From: a virus | Length of the DNA: 64,000 nucleotides | IMG/VR virus record: IMGVR_UViG_3300028597_000009 | Location: 1-64,000 of that record | Reading direction: 5' to 3' (one strand) | Part shown: positions 10,442 to 19,893 of the stretch, piece by piece | Position numbering within the stretch: position 1 is the stretch's first letter | How the letters are laid out: the number at the start of each line of letters is the position of its first letter | Translations under genes and position numbers: made by a program | The notes under the pieces: model-generated | The model's input: only the letters and a program-made list of their open reading frames with translations | Database searches by the model: none | What the model was told of the DNA's origin: nothing

Positions 10442-12061
10442 ATGAAACCCACGAACCTTACGTTACTGGACTTTAACAAGATTGTACCGGGCGTTTATAA
10501 ACCCGTTACGTCCACTGACGCGTTTGAAGGCATGACCCAGAACCTCAACGACGAGGGGCTGTATTCCATCGAGATCTTTGGTAAGTTGGGCAGCAAAGAG
10601 CGCGACGAAACCGAAGCGTACATTGATACCAAGTTGGATATTTTCAACCCGACGTACTTCGGGGCACTGGCTCAAGTTAAGGGTCTCTACCTCGGAATTC
10701 TCAAAGGGACGGAATACGCGGTATGGGATCCGGAGACCAAGGATTTCATAAAATCCAACCTGCTGGAAGGCGAGACTGGGTTCAGTTTCTTTATTAAGCA
10801 CTTTAACAAGTTGACACCGTCTACCACCGATTCCTATAAACGGAAACAACGGGTAGCCTTGATCAGCCGTTTCAAGCCAGTGGCGCTGGCGCCTAAGGTA
10901 TTGGTGCCGCCTGCTGGCCTGCGCGACATCGAGTTCCAGCCTAACGGGGTTCCTGTTGAGCCTGAGATCACCGAACTCTACCGCAAGCTGTTGTTCCGTA
11001 CTCGCGTAGTATCGTTGAGCAGCAACGGTGAAGATTCTGAGAACCCTCTGTACGATACTGTGCGTTGGGGTTTGCAGAACTCTTATAACGAAATCGACCA
11101 GTACATCTTCAGCCTGCTGGACGGCAAGGGAGGTCTGATGCAACGCCGGGTTTCTACTCGTGGCGTGGTGTCTGGTACTCGTAACGTTATTACCGCGCGT
11201 AAGGTCTCCAGACCGAATCTGTTCCAGACCAACGGGGTTGACCCTAACACGACCGACATCGGGCTGTATCAGGCTCTCCTGAACTTCCAGTACGTCTGTA
11301 TCCATGCACTCCTCACTCGCTACCTGGAAAACATCTTCACTCCGGGTTCACAAAGTGTGAAGTTGGTGAATACTAAAACGCTGGAGTATGAATATGTTGA
11401 GGTGGCGCCTGCTGTCGTCGAGAAATGGTCAACGGCTACGGGCCTGACCAAACTCTTCAACGGGTTCGGTAACAGCCGTCTGCGTTCCAAGCCTATTATG
11501 ATCAGCGGCCACTATCTGGCACTGGTTTACGATGATGGCACTGACGTTTGTGTCCTCAACGACATCAACGACCTGCCAGAAGGTAAAGACAAGAAACTGG
11601 TTACTCCTATCACGTATATGGAGTTGTTCTACCTGTCCTGTCACAAGACCATCATGGAACAAGTGACACAGCAGACTCGTTACCCCGTAATTGGTATCGG
11701 TTCGATTGTACCGGCTAAGGTTAACCTTCTGACTATTGAAGGCGCCAGCACTCGGAACATTCGTACCACTGATTGGGATATCAAGGAAACCTGCACTCGC
11801 TACCCGCACAAGACTGACAGCCCTGATTACTTCGACGCCATGTCGGTTGACCCTACTCGTGAAGCCGGTTACGACTCCGACCACGACGGCGACCAACTGA
11901 ACAGCAACAGCGTCTGCGGTGAAGACAGCAAGGCCCAAGTGCATGACCTGCTGGGCAAGCGCGAATACTACATCAGTGGTAGCGGTCGTTTCCTGTATGA
12001 CCCTGTCAACGAACCCATTTTGTTTATGCTGAAGGCCGCCACCAGCGGTATGGAGGAATAA
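10442..12061 (+). CDS. Virion RNA polymerase beta-prime subunit, N-terminal catalytic part (phiKZ gp180-like)
   Basis: A 539-residue protein ending with the active-site signature of multisubunit RNA polymerases: D480-H-D482-G-D484, matching the DxDGD loop of bacterial beta-prime that holds the catalytic magnesium. In phiKZ the virion RNAP is made of split beta and beta-prime chains (gp80, gp149, gp178, gp180) packaged in the capsid and injected to read early promoters. The next gene is the beta subunit, and the giant virion gene lies on the other side, as around phiKZ gp180. The beta-prime C-terminal part is not in this window. A second, different beta-prime N-terminal subunit is at 58329. 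Tyr replaces the usual Asn-Ala before the first Asp. Confidence 0.88.
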   Translation: MKPTNLTLLDFNKIVPGVYKPVTSTDAFEGMTQNLNDEGLYSIEIFGKLGSKERDETEAYIDTKLDIFNPTYFGALAQVKGLYLGILKGTEYAVWDPETKDFIKSNLLEGETGFSFFIKHFNKLTPSTTDSYKRKQRVALISRFKPVALAPKVLVPPAGLRDIEFQPNGVPVEPEITELYRKLLFRTRVVSLSSNGEDSENPLYDTVRWGLQNSYNEIDQYIFSLLDGKGGLMQRRVSTRGVVSGTRNVITARKVSRPNLFQTNGVDPNTTDIGLYQALLNFQYVCIHALLTRYLENIFTPGSQSVKLVNTKTLEYEYVEVAPAVVEKWSTATGLTKLFNGFGNSRLRSKPIMISGHYLALVYDDGTDVCVLNDINDLPEGKDKKLVTPITYMELFYLSCHKTIMEQVTQQTRYPVIGIGSIVPAKVNLLTIEGASTRNIRTTDWDIKETCTRYPHKTDSPDYFDAMSVDPTREAGYDSDHDGDQLNSNSVCGEDSKAQVHDLLGKREYYISGSGRFLYDPVNEPILFMLKAATSGMEE

Positions 12062-12065
12062 CGGT

Positions 12066-15000
12066 ATGCAGCAACCTATTGAACTGAGAGGCTTCTTGCA
12101 GTCTGTAGCCGGGTTGGAGTGGTTAGACCAACCCTTGGGCGTTGCTTGCCCTCTGGCTGCTGTGACTGGCAGTGAAGCATTGGCTCAGTACGCAATGTTC
12201 TACAAAGCGTTTGTACAACGCAAGAAGCAAGAGTTGGTATCGCCTAACTTCATTGGCATCGGTGAGATCATTCTCCCACGGGCTTCGTTGGTTCATTACT
12301 TCCCGGCTAACCCTCTGGAAGTAGGTCCTACCACTTCTGAAGCATTCATCAGTAACTATCCTGATGATGTGTTCGTCGAGTTCCCTACACACTTCACTCC
12401 GGTAATAGGTAGTGGGCGTGCGGTGGCCATTGAAGTCCGTAAGGTTATCCAGGGATATCGTGCGAGTCATTACACGTATAACTGGACCAAGGACATCGGT
12501 ACCGTTTACAATAAAGACAAAGTGTTGATCGTCAAGACTTACGGTCTGATCGACAAGATGTGGGTTGCTCGTCCTTCGATGTTCATTAACTTCGAGCGAC
12601 ACTACAACCGTTATTCGATGCTGATGGATAGCATCAACGCAGAAGCTGTTAAGGGTAAGCGTAAGCAGTTCTTCCGTATTGACCTGCCGTTGCACCTGCC
12701 TAGCTTCAGTGAACTGTTGATCGATTACGATCACTACATCGAGAGCTTTAAAGACGGCATTCCACATGCCAGTAACAAAACCGTTCGCTTGACCAAAGCA
12801 GAAAGCTCGTATTGGTTGATGGACTGGATGGCCTACCTCTTCGGGGATACCGAGTACAGCTTGTTCGGCAAGTTGACTCCTGAAGCCATCGACAGCATGC
12901 ACCTGATCTTTGCTTTCAACAGTCGTTCCTTGGTGCTGCATTTGGGTACGCTGAAAGGCTGGTTGGACGAACTGCTGGAGAGCAAGTACGCACCAAAGGA
13001 AGGTAAAGGTCCCGAGAGTCATCGTGCAGGGCATCCAAAGCGTCTGAACGTGTCTAAGCGGGTTTACCTCGCATTGTTGAACCTCACTCGTGGTGGCATT
13101 AGTGAAGGAGAAGTTGTAAAGGAGGAGGAAAATGTCAGAGAAGGAGAAGAGGCCGAAGCGTCTGGCTCTGTGGCTGCAGCAGCGAAGGGATCTGAGAAAG
13201 GAAAAGGACGAGCATCCAGCGAAGGAGGAGGGGGCAAAGTTTCTGGCAAGACTGACACTACCCCAACTGTTTCTGGTGGTGGCTCTATCCTTGATGTTCT
13301 CGATCCTGTTCAAAGAGTGGACAGCGGAGATGCTGAAGGGACCGGACAAGAGGGAGACGCAAGCGATCCTGAGAGCGTTGAGGAATGGACATCCCATGTA
13401 GATGACACTCTACTGGAACAAGAGTCCACTGTTACCGAAACCTCTACCGCCAAGGATCCGTTCCCTAAGCTGGAGAGTGGTATCTCCGCAGCTCTTGAAG
13501 AACGTGCGCGTGATGGCGTCCTGACGGTTGCTGAGCAACAGTTCTTCATGCGCAAGGGTACCCAAGTCTACAAGATCAAGATGGAGAACGGTCAGACGCT
13601 GGCTGAGTTCATTGAGATTGACGACAAGGAACTGAAGACCCTCAGCAGTGACGCCAAGATCGAAGGTAACTTCCCCACTATTCTCGATGAGAGTATGTTG
13701 GTGAGTCGTGCCAAGGTATTGAAGCAGGGCTATGTGGATAAGTTCCTCCACAAAGATACTGCTCGTATGGTTGTCAGTATTCAGAACGCCGGCTTCGCTC
13801 TCAACGATTTCAAACACACCATTGTTTCCGGTGTTGAAGGTTCCTATGACGTCTATGGGTTCCAGGTTCATCATGTTGATGGCGAACAATCGACTCACCA
13901 GATCCGCATGCCTCGCGTGGGCAAGGATGGTGCGTTCATGGTCGACGGCGTTAAGACCCACCTCCAACTGCAACGGATGGAGCTGGTAGTTCGCAAGATT
14001 GGTAAAGACAAGGTTGCACTGACCACCCACTACGACCGTAAGCTGATGATCTCTCGCAGCAAGAAGGTAGTAGACGACCTAGGTCTGTGGATGGTCAAGC
14101 AAGTCCTCCTGAAGGCCTCTGTGGCTGCGAACGGGATTACCTTGAGCCGTGGTAGCGGTTACAACAAAGACTTGGTCAGTCCGCGTATCTACAGCCTCTT
14201 TGCCACCAAGTTCCAATGGATCGCCAAAGGTGATATTACTTTGGACTTCCGCATCGACAAGTTGCTGGAAGAGTACCCTCAGTTCAAGAAGTACACCAAG
14301 CAGGACATGTTCCTTATTGGCGTGAAGGACAAGAAACCGTTGACCATCGACAGTTACGGTAACTTGTACCTAGACGAGAAAGAGTTCAACACCATTGAAG
14401 GTCTGCTGGATATCCATGGCGCCAAGACTCCTAGCGAGTACGCCGTGATCAACATCAGCGGTTACCCGTTCCCGATGGGTGTTGTGCTCTGCTACTACTT
14501 CGGTATTGATGAGCTGTTAAAGGTTATCAAAGCGGAAACTCGCTCGGTGCCTATGGGTACCCGTCCGAAGTTGGGGCCTGACGAATATTCCATCCAGTTT
14601 AACGACGAGTATCTGATCTTCAACCGTCGTGAGAAGCTGACCACCTTGATCTTCGGTGGCATGCCTAAGTTGACCAACATCAGTAACTTCAGCCGAAGTG
14701 ACCTGAACAACAAAGGCATTTGGGGTCCTTTGATGGGGGATCCGAAAGTCCGTCCACAACAGTTCTTGGAAATGAAGAACCTCTACGACATGTTTATCGA
14801 CCCGATCTCCAAAGATCAGTTGAAGCGCATGGGGTACTCCACTTCCTTCCACCACCTGCTGATTGACGCTACGAAGCTGCTGGAGACCGATTACACTCGA
14901 CACGGTGTAGAGATCGAGGAACAACGGGTCGTTGGCTACGAGCGCTTTGCGGGGCACATGTACCGTGAGCTGGTGAGCTCTGTTCGTAAGTTCCGCAGTA

Positions 15001-16505
15001 AGGGCAAGGGTCGTAAGCAGAAACTCGACATTAACCCTGAAGCGGTGATTGTGAACATCCTCAAGGACACCTCGGTGAACTTGGTAGAGGAAGTTAACCC
15101 GATTCACCAATGTAAGGATCAGGAAGAGCTGACCTTCGGTGGTACGGGTGGTCGTAGTGGTATCACCGTCGTTAAGCGTGACCGTGTTCAGTTGGACAGT
15201 TACCGGGGCATTGTGTCTGAGGCGAACAAGGACAGCGGGCAAGTAGGTTTCGTTACCTACCTGACTTCTGACCCTCGCATCGAAGACTACCGGGGCAACA
15301 TCAACCTCAAGGAGAAACCTTCCTTGACGGGTATTAACTCGGTAACGGGTAACTTGGCTTTTGGTATGTCTAAGGACGACCCTAAGCGGGGGATGTTTAC
15401 CAGCACACAGGCTAGCCAAGCGGTCAGCGCACAGAACTACAGCCCGAACATCAGTCGTACCGGTTATGACAACATCATCGCACACCGTACTTCCGAGTTG
15501 TACAGTAAGGTGGCGAGCGATGACGGTAAGGTGACTCAGGTTACCGACGACATGCTGGAAGTGACGTATGCGGATGGGACTGTCGACAAATACCCTCTGG
15601 GTCTGGAGATCGGTGAGGCAAGCGGTGAGTACCACCGACACACTCGTATTACCGATATGAAAGTAGGCGACAAGTTCAAGAAGGGTGATGTCCTCGGCTT
15701 CGACAAGCAGTGGTTTACTCGGGATATCTTCTGCCCAGGTCAAGTTGCTTGGAACGCAGGTCGTATGGTTCGCATTGCGTTGGTAGAAGACCAAGATACC
15801 TACGAAGACTCCATCGCTATCTCGAAAGAGATCATGGAAGAATCGGTTACTCCTTTCATCAAGATTAAACGCTTTGCTGTTGATGTCGAGCAAGTCGTTA
15901 ACTTCCGGGTGAAAGTAGGGGATCAAATCGACTACGACGCGATTTTATGCGAAATCGAAGACGACCACCAAGTCGGTGGCGGAGGTGATAATGAATTGGC
16001 CAGTGATGTTAACCGGCTAGGCATTAAGCAAGTCCGTTCCACTCACCACGGTGAAGTCGTTCAAATCGATGTAACCTACAACTCTCCACTGGAGAAGATG
16101 TCCGAAGGTGTGCGCAAGTTCATTGTGGCTAACGACAAGCTGCGGAAACGCAAAGCCTCTATCGATAGCACCAAGTCGGAAACCGGTAGCGTGAGTAACA
16201 ACCTCAACGTGAACAAACCGGTACTGGCTCCGGGCAAAGCACTCTTCGAGATCTACGTGGAGTCGATGGACCCAAGCACCATCTCCGACAAATACGTCAT
16301 CGGCAACCAGATGAAGGGTACCGTCGGTAGTGTGATCAAGAAGGCTTTGATGACACGCGACGGGCGCAAGATCGACGTGAAGGCTAGCTTTAAAGGTATG
16401 TTTAACCGGATGGTTCTTAGCCTTCGGGATAAACTGGCGTCTAACGAAGTGACTATCCAGATCACTCGGAAGTTCATCGCTATTTACAGGGGTACCAATA
16501 AATGA
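12066..16505 (+). CDS. Virion RNA polymerase beta subunit (phiKZ gp178-like)
   Basis: A 1479-residue protein starting five bases after the beta-prime stop, behind GGAGG. The C-terminal third matches the bacterial beta core: a VEDQDTYEDSIAIS segment like the beta NFEDSI region, and KYVIGNQMK with Lys1409 and Lys1417 at the eight-residue spacing of the two conserved active-site lysines (E. coli beta K1065 and K1073). Residues about 330-490 form a Glu/Gly/Ser-rich, probably disordered insert between two folded halves. That insert is where another reading frame encodes a membrane protein (13132-13401). The protein should pair with the beta-prime chain encoded upstream in the injected early polymerase. 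Its stop overlaps the endolysin start as ATGA, so translation of the two is probably coupled. Confidence 0.87.
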   Translation: MQQPIELRGFLQSVAGLEWLDQPLGVACPLAAVTGSEALAQYAMFYKAFVQRKKQELVSPNFIGIGEIILPRASLVHYFPANPLEVGPTTSEAFISNYPDDVFVEFPTHFTPVIGSGRAVAIEVRKVIQGYRASHYTYNWTKDIGTVYNKDKVLIVKTYGLIDKMWVARPSMFINFERHYNRYSMLMDSINAEAVKGKRKQFFRIDLPLHLPSFSELLIDYDHYIESFKDGIPHASNKTVRLTKAESSYWLMDWMAYLFGDTEYSLFGKLTPEAIDSMHLIFAFNSRSLVLHLGTLKGWLDELLESKYAPKEGKGPESHRAGHPKRLNVSKRVYLALLNLTRGGISEGEVVKEEENVREGEEAEASGSVAAAAKGSEKGKGRASSEGGGGKVSGKTDTTPTVSGGGSILDVLDPVQRVDSGDAEGTGQEGDASDPESVEEWTSHVDDTLLEQESTVTETSTAKDPFPKLESGISAALEERARDGVLTVAEQQFFMRKGTQVYKIKMENGQTLAEFIEIDDKELKTLSSDAKIEGNFPTILDESMLVSRAKVLKQGYVDKFLHKDTARMVVSIQNAGFALNDFKHTIVSGVEGSYDVYGFQVHHVDGEQSTHQIRMPRVGKDGAFMVDGVKTHLQLQRMELVVRKIGKDKVALTTHYDRKLMISRSKKVVDDLGLWMVKQVLLKASVAANGITLSRGSGYNKDLVSPRIYSLFATKFQWIAKGDITLDFRIDKLLEEYPQFKKYTKQDMFLIGVKDKKPLTIDSYGNLYLDEKEFNTIEGLLDIHGAKTPSEYAVINISGYPFPMGVVLCYYFGIDELLKVIKAETRSVPMGTRPKLGPDEYSIQFNDEYLIFNRREKLTTLIFGGMPKLTNISNFSRSDLNNKGIWGPLMGDPKVRPQQFLEMKNLYDMFIDPISKDQLKRMGYSTSFHHLLIDATKLLETDYTRHGVEIEEQRVVGYERFAGHMYRELVSSVRKFRSKGKGRKQKLDINPEAVIVNILKDTSVNLVEEVNPIHQCKDQEELTFGGTGGRSGITVVKRDRVQLDSYRGIVSEANKDSGQVGFVTYLTSDPRIEDYRGNINLKEKPSLTGINSVTGNLAFGMSKDDPKRGMFTSTQASQAVSAQNYSPNISRTGYDNIIAHRTSELYSKVASDDGKVTQVTDDMLEVTYADGTVDKYPLGLEIGEASGEYHRHTRITDMKVGDKFKKGDVLGFDKQWFTRDIFCPGQVAWNAGRMVRIALVEDQDTYEDSIAISKEIMEESVTPFIKIKRFAVDVEQVVNFRVKVGDQIDYDAILCEIEDDHQVGGGGDNELASDVNRLGIKQVRSTHHGEVVQIDVTYNSPLEKMSEGVRKFIVANDKLRKRKASIDSTKSETGSVSNNLNVNKPVLAPGKALFEIYVESMDPSTISDKYVIGNQMKGTVGSVIKKALMTRDGRKIDVKASFKGMFNRMVLSLRDKLASNEVTIQITRKFIAIYRGTNK
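13132..13401 (+). CDS. Nested single-pass membrane protein ORF inside the RNAP beta gene, 89 aa
   Basis: An ATG in another frame follows AAGGAGG by six bases, which is among the strongest ribosome binding sites in the window. The product is 89 residues: a very charged N-terminus (1-37, Lys/Arg/Glu), one hydrophobic helix at about 41-60, and a charged C-terminal tail of about 29 residues ending at TAG. It covers beta codons 356-445, exactly the low-complexity Glu/Gly/Ser/Ala insert, as expected if one frame is free to vary. The endolysin gene follows the beta gene, so a holin, antiholin or other lysis role is conceivable, and the topology would fit a single-pass holin. That role is inference. 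It could also be a chance ORF, but the ribosome binding site and clean transmembrane helix argue against this. Confidence 0.6.
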   Translation: MSEKEKRPKRLALWLQQRRDLRKEKDEHPAKEEGAKFLARLTLPQLFLVVALSLMFSILFKEWTAEMLKGPDKRETQAILRALRNGHPM

Positions 16506-17431
16506 ACTACAGTACCGTCAACGGTGTTAAAGACATCCAAGTCCTGTTAAAGGAAGCGGCTGTCTACACTGGCAAGATTGACGGTGTCTGGGGTACTGGA
16601 ACTCGGGATGCAGTCTTGAAGTTATTTCATGGCTGCCGTCTCCCGACTGCCGGGGGTCAAACGACCCTCGTTTCCATCTCCGCAGGCTCCGACTTCGCTG
16701 GTGCTAAAGATGGCATCATGGGCATTCAGAGCAATCTGAAGTTGTTCCAATTGTACACCGGTGCCGTCGATGGCTTGATGGGTCCCGGTACGTTCAAAGG
16801 TTTCTATGCTGCATTCGTCGCTTATCGTAAAGCGAACAAGCTGCCGGTCTATGACCTCGGCTGGAGCAAGCGGGTGCCGGGCATCTTCACTCAACGCGTC
16901 AAGCAGTGGTGTGATGCCAAGGGTTACTGGGCAAACGCTGCACACGGCCTCATGGGCTGCATGAGCTTCGAGTCCGGTAACACCTTCAGTCCTTCCAAGC
17001 AGAACAACGGTGGGGCCAAGTACTTTGGTCTGATCCAGTTCGGCGATGCGGCTTGCCAAGATCTGGCCAAGTTCCTGAAAGATCCAAGCATCACTCTGGA
17101 AGCTGTTAAGGCTATGTCCCAGATGGATCAGCTGGAGTTGGTCTTCAAGTACTTCGCCATGTGGGAAAGCCGTGGCAAGGTTTACAAGCGCATGGAAGAC
17201 TTCTACCTGACGATCTTCTACCCTGCCGCTGTTGGCAAAGGTCCGGATGAGGTGTTGTTCACCAAGAATTCCGATGTTCCAATCATCGCCAAGTCGTACC
17301 TGCAAAACAACGGGTTCGATCTGGACAAAGATGGCGCCATTACTGTTGGCGAAATCTGTACACGTGTTTCCCAAGCTTACTACGACGGTCTGGATCCGGC
17401 TAACCGGAATATCCTGTCGGTCGCCGCCTAA
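16502..17431 (+). CDS. Endolysin: two peptidoglycan-binding repeats plus SLT-type transglycosylase domain
   Basis: A 309-residue protein. Two peptidoglycan-binding repeats (about 5-48 and 60-105) each carry the DGxxGxxT/R pattern. A lytic transglycosylase-like domain fills the rest, with SFESG placing catalytic Glu at 157 and a YFGLIQFG segment downstream. KZ144 of phiKZ (catalytic Glu115) and EL188 of phage EL (Glu155) have the same modular order, binding domain first. The two-repeat form is like the OBP endolysin. It cleaves host peptidoglycan at lysis. There is no signal peptide, so a membrane protein must let it out. The start codon overlaps the RNAP beta stop (ATGA), tying the enzyme to the late virion operon. 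A possible membrane partner is nested at 13132. Confidence 0.92.
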   Translation: MNYSTVNGVKDIQVLLKEAAVYTGKIDGVWGTGTRDAVLKLFHGCRLPTAGGQTTLVSISAGSDFAGAKDGIMGIQSNLKLFQLYTGAVDGLMGPGTFKGFYAAFVAYRKANKLPVYDLGWSKRVPGIFTQRVKQWCDAKGYWANAAHGLMGCMSFESGNTFSPSKQNNGGAKYFGLIQFGDAACQDLAKFLKDPSITLEAVKAMSQMDQLELVFKYFAMWESRGKVYKRMEDFYLTIFYPAAVGKGPDEVLFTKNSDVPIIAKSYLQNNGFDLDKDGAITVGEICTRVSQAYYDGLDPANRNILSVAA

Positions 17432-17461
17432 TCCAACCACCCCTTTAAAGGAGATCAGTCG

Positions 17462-17635
17462 ATGACTGACAAAGCTTTGATTGACAAAATCATCACTGTG
17501 GCTAACGTCACAGAGTTGGTAAAGAAGACCGTCGCCAAACTGGGCCTGGAATTCATCGCACCCCTGGACGAATCGATCCAGGATGAAAAGATCAGCAAGG
17601 CCATCGTGGCTCGCACTAAAGGGACTTCGAAATGA
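17462..17635 (+). CDS. Small protein, 57 aa
   Basis: A short ORF with ATG at 17462 behind AAAGGAG, ending in TGA that overlaps the next start (ATGA at 17632-17635). The product is mostly helical in composition and lysine-rich, with no motif and no membrane segment. The good ribosome binding site, tight fit and overlap make it a real gene. The role is unknown. It is probably late and translationally coupled to the following virion protein. Confidence 0.75.
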   Translation: MTDKALIDKIITVANVTELVKKTVAKLGLEFIAPLDESIQDEKISKAIVARTKGTSK

Positions 17636-19158
17636 TTCGTGAATCGAGCATTGCTCTGGGCGAGCTGATTGCAGTTACCGGTGCCTCCATCGTTCCGACG
17701 ACCATCATCGAAGGTCTGAACGGCGAATCCATCGGCGCCATGGCGTACACCGACGATTTCCGTAAAGAGATCGTTGCTACCACTTCCAACGGTATGCACA
17801 CCGAAACCCTGGAAGCTGCAAGTGATCGTCTGGCCGAGATCATCCGCAACTCCATGAACAACATCCGCGACTACGGCGTTCCGCTGGCGTCCAAGATTGT
17901 TAACGCCACCAACCTGCTGTACTCGAAGGGCCGTCTGGAAAGTCTGACGACTGACATGTTCCGCGTCAGCTTCATCAACATCGACGATCCGTTCTTCAAG
18001 TCGGCGCTGTACCCTGCTGAAGTCCGCGACAAGTCTCTGTCGTATACCTCGGTTGATCTGCGCGGTCTGGAACGTCTGCAATTCGAATGGCCGGAAGACT
18101 CGACTGTTCTGAAGTTCATCGACTCCTCGCATCCTGACATGGTAGAGATCATCTCCAGCCAGGACGAGTCCCTGAACAACGCAGCTTCCTTCCTCAGCAA
18201 CATCAACGAACTGGGTAACCTGTTCGAAAACAAGGATGGCGTGTTCGACTTCTCCAAGGTCAAGACCCTGCGGGTTAACCTGCTGCTGAAGATGTACGTC
18301 CTGTTGACCAAGATGTACGCGAAAGAAGATCCAGTGCCTTGGCTCAAGGTTGGTGATCTGGCTACCTACCGCTCCTTCGTCAACTTGATGTGGAACGGCA
18401 TGACCCTGTACCTCATCCACCTGAAGGCCGTAGTTGAAAGCTACAAGGCTCGCAAGCTGGTGCTGGTGCAAGAGAAGCCGGTGCGTCTGACCGACCATCC
18501 GAACAGCAACTTCAAGGACACCCGCTTCATGTCCGGCGAAGTGCGTGCGTACTACACCAACGACATGCTGGATCGCATTGATGCCGCTCACGTGAGCTTC
18601 GGCGAAATGATCAAGGGTTACTTCTGGGCGAACCTGACCGGCGGTAGTCTGCAACTGCAATCGGTGATCGACAACCCATCGCTGGGTGCTGGTCAGGCCA
18701 AAGAGTACTACGCTTCGATCCATGAGCGTTTGACTCTGCAATCGACCAAGCTGTTTGTGGCTGGTGGTCTGAAGGCCATCGGTGAGTTCATCGCTGAAAC
18801 CCCTGCACTGGCTGCACGTGTTGGCGAGCTGCGTAAGAACAGCACCGACATGATGTCGACCTGGCTCCAGAAGAACTTCTACAGCGAGCTGGAAAAAGCC
18901 CATTACGTTATTGCCGACAAACTCGGTGACGGTGAAATGGCAATCGCTGAAGGCGACGAAGATCCTCGTCTGGCAGTTGTGTTGTCTACTCCGCTGGTGC
19001 CTGTGTTCCTGCGTGCTTGCGGCGCTCAGATGGCGGCCGACATCATCGAAGACACCTTCATCACCACTGCTGACTGTGACAACATCGCAGACAAGCGTGA
19101 GCGCCTACACGTGTCGGTGATCAACCTGATCGTCTCTCGTTCTTTGGATAAGGCATAA
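17632..19158 (+). CDS. Virion-like protein, 508 aa
   Basis: A 508-residue soluble protein, rich in helix-forming and acidic residues, with no recognised catalytic motif and no signal peptide. Its codons are strongly C-ending, as in the abundant sheath and chimallin genes, which suggests high expression. It lies in the late block between endolysin and prohead protease. The corresponding phiKZ region encodes capsid and virion proteins, so a structural or internal-head role is likely. That is inferred from position only. Confidence 0.8.
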   Translation: MIRESSIALGELIAVTGASIVPTTIIEGLNGESIGAMAYTDDFRKEIVATTSNGMHTETLEAASDRLAEIIRNSMNNIRDYGVPLASKIVNATNLLYSKGRLESLTTDMFRVSFINIDDPFFKSALYPAEVRDKSLSYTSVDLRGLERLQFEWPEDSTVLKFIDSSHPDMVEIISSQDESLNNAASFLSNINELGNLFENKDGVFDFSKVKTLRVNLLLKMYVLLTKMYAKEDPVPWLKVGDLATYRSFVNLMWNGMTLYLIHLKAVVESYKARKLVLVQEKPVRLTDHPNSNFKDTRFMSGEVRAYYTNDMLDRIDAAHVSFGEMIKGYFWANLTGGSLQLQSVIDNPSLGAGQAKEYYASIHERLTLQSTKLFVAGGLKAIGEFIAETPALAARVGELRKNSTDMMSTWLQKNFYSELEKAHYVIADKLGDGEMAIAEGDEDPRLAVVLSTPLVPVFLRACGAQMAADIIEDTFITTADCDNIADKRERLHVSVINLIVSRSLDKA

Positions 19159-19164
19159 CTCGGC

Positions 19165-19893
19165 ATGGATGTTGAGAATCTCAAGCACGATCCGTCGATA
19201 GGCGACAAACTGTTCGACGAGTTGGAAGATGGTTCCGTTGTTGCTAAGCGGGACTTTGAAATCCATCTCCCTAAACGTTTTGTAGACAATGGAATGGCTA
19301 CCGTTGAGGAGACAGTGTCGACAGTGGCTGTGCTGGGGTTGGTAATACCGGGGGAGTCCTACGCTTCCCTGGTAGCACTAATGGACATCACCCTAGTGCC
19401 GCTCAGTATCCGTGAAGTGGGTATTAAAGGGGTTCAGTATCTGGTTCTGGAATTCACCAAAGGCGACACGGTGATTGAGAACCGCAAAGTGATTCAGGAC
19501 CCGAACAAGCCCTATGCGTTTTACATGGAGTTCCTCTACTACGCCAAGTTACCTTGGTATGTTGACGAAGACATTCTGTCGGCCTTGTTTGACAACGCCA
19601 GGAATGAAAGCGGCGCTGATGTGGGTAGTAGTCCCCAGGTAATGCGAATATTCACTTCGCTGATGTTTCGTGATCCAGACAATCTGGAAAAACCGTACCG
19701 GGGAAGTAAGGCAATGTTAGAAGGGAGACCTCCAGTAGTTGTGGGTCTCAACAACAGCGGTCTTTTGATTGATGGTACCTTCCCGAAACTGGGTGGTGGC
19801 TATATGAAAGATAACACCTTGGCCGCTATTGTGAACCCTGATACCAAAGTCACTGACTTGGAGAAAGTAATCAAAGGGGTCCCAACAACATGA
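19165..19893 (+). CDS. Virion-associated protein, 242 aa, function unknown
   Basis: A 242-residue protein starting seven bases after the previous stop, with its own stop overlapping the start of the protease gene (ATGA). The sequence alternates hydrophobic and polar residues as in beta-rich folds (about residues 48-125). A Gly-rich segment with a GLNNSGLLIDG stretch lies near the end. No motif is recognised. The coupling to the prohead protease gene suggests a role in head assembly, but I cannot name it. Confidence 0.78.
   Translation: MDVENLKHDPSIGDKLFDELEDGSVVAKRDFEIHLPKRFVDNGMATVEETVSTVAVLGLVIPGESYASLVALMDITLVPLSIREVGIKGVQYLVLEFTKGDTVIENRKVIQDPNKPYAFYMEFLYYAKLPWYVDEDILSALFDNARNESGADVGSSPQVMRIFTSLMFRDPDNLEKPYRGSKAMLEGRPPVVVGLNNSGLLIDGTFPKLGGGYMKDNTLAAIVNPDTKVTDLEKVIKGVPTT

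Noticed and set aside
13110-13530. Second intein, inside the RNAP beta low-complexity insert
   Set aside because: No splice-junction motifs (block A/B or HN plus Cys/Ser/Thr) and the insert is Glu/Gly/Ser-rich rather than folded.
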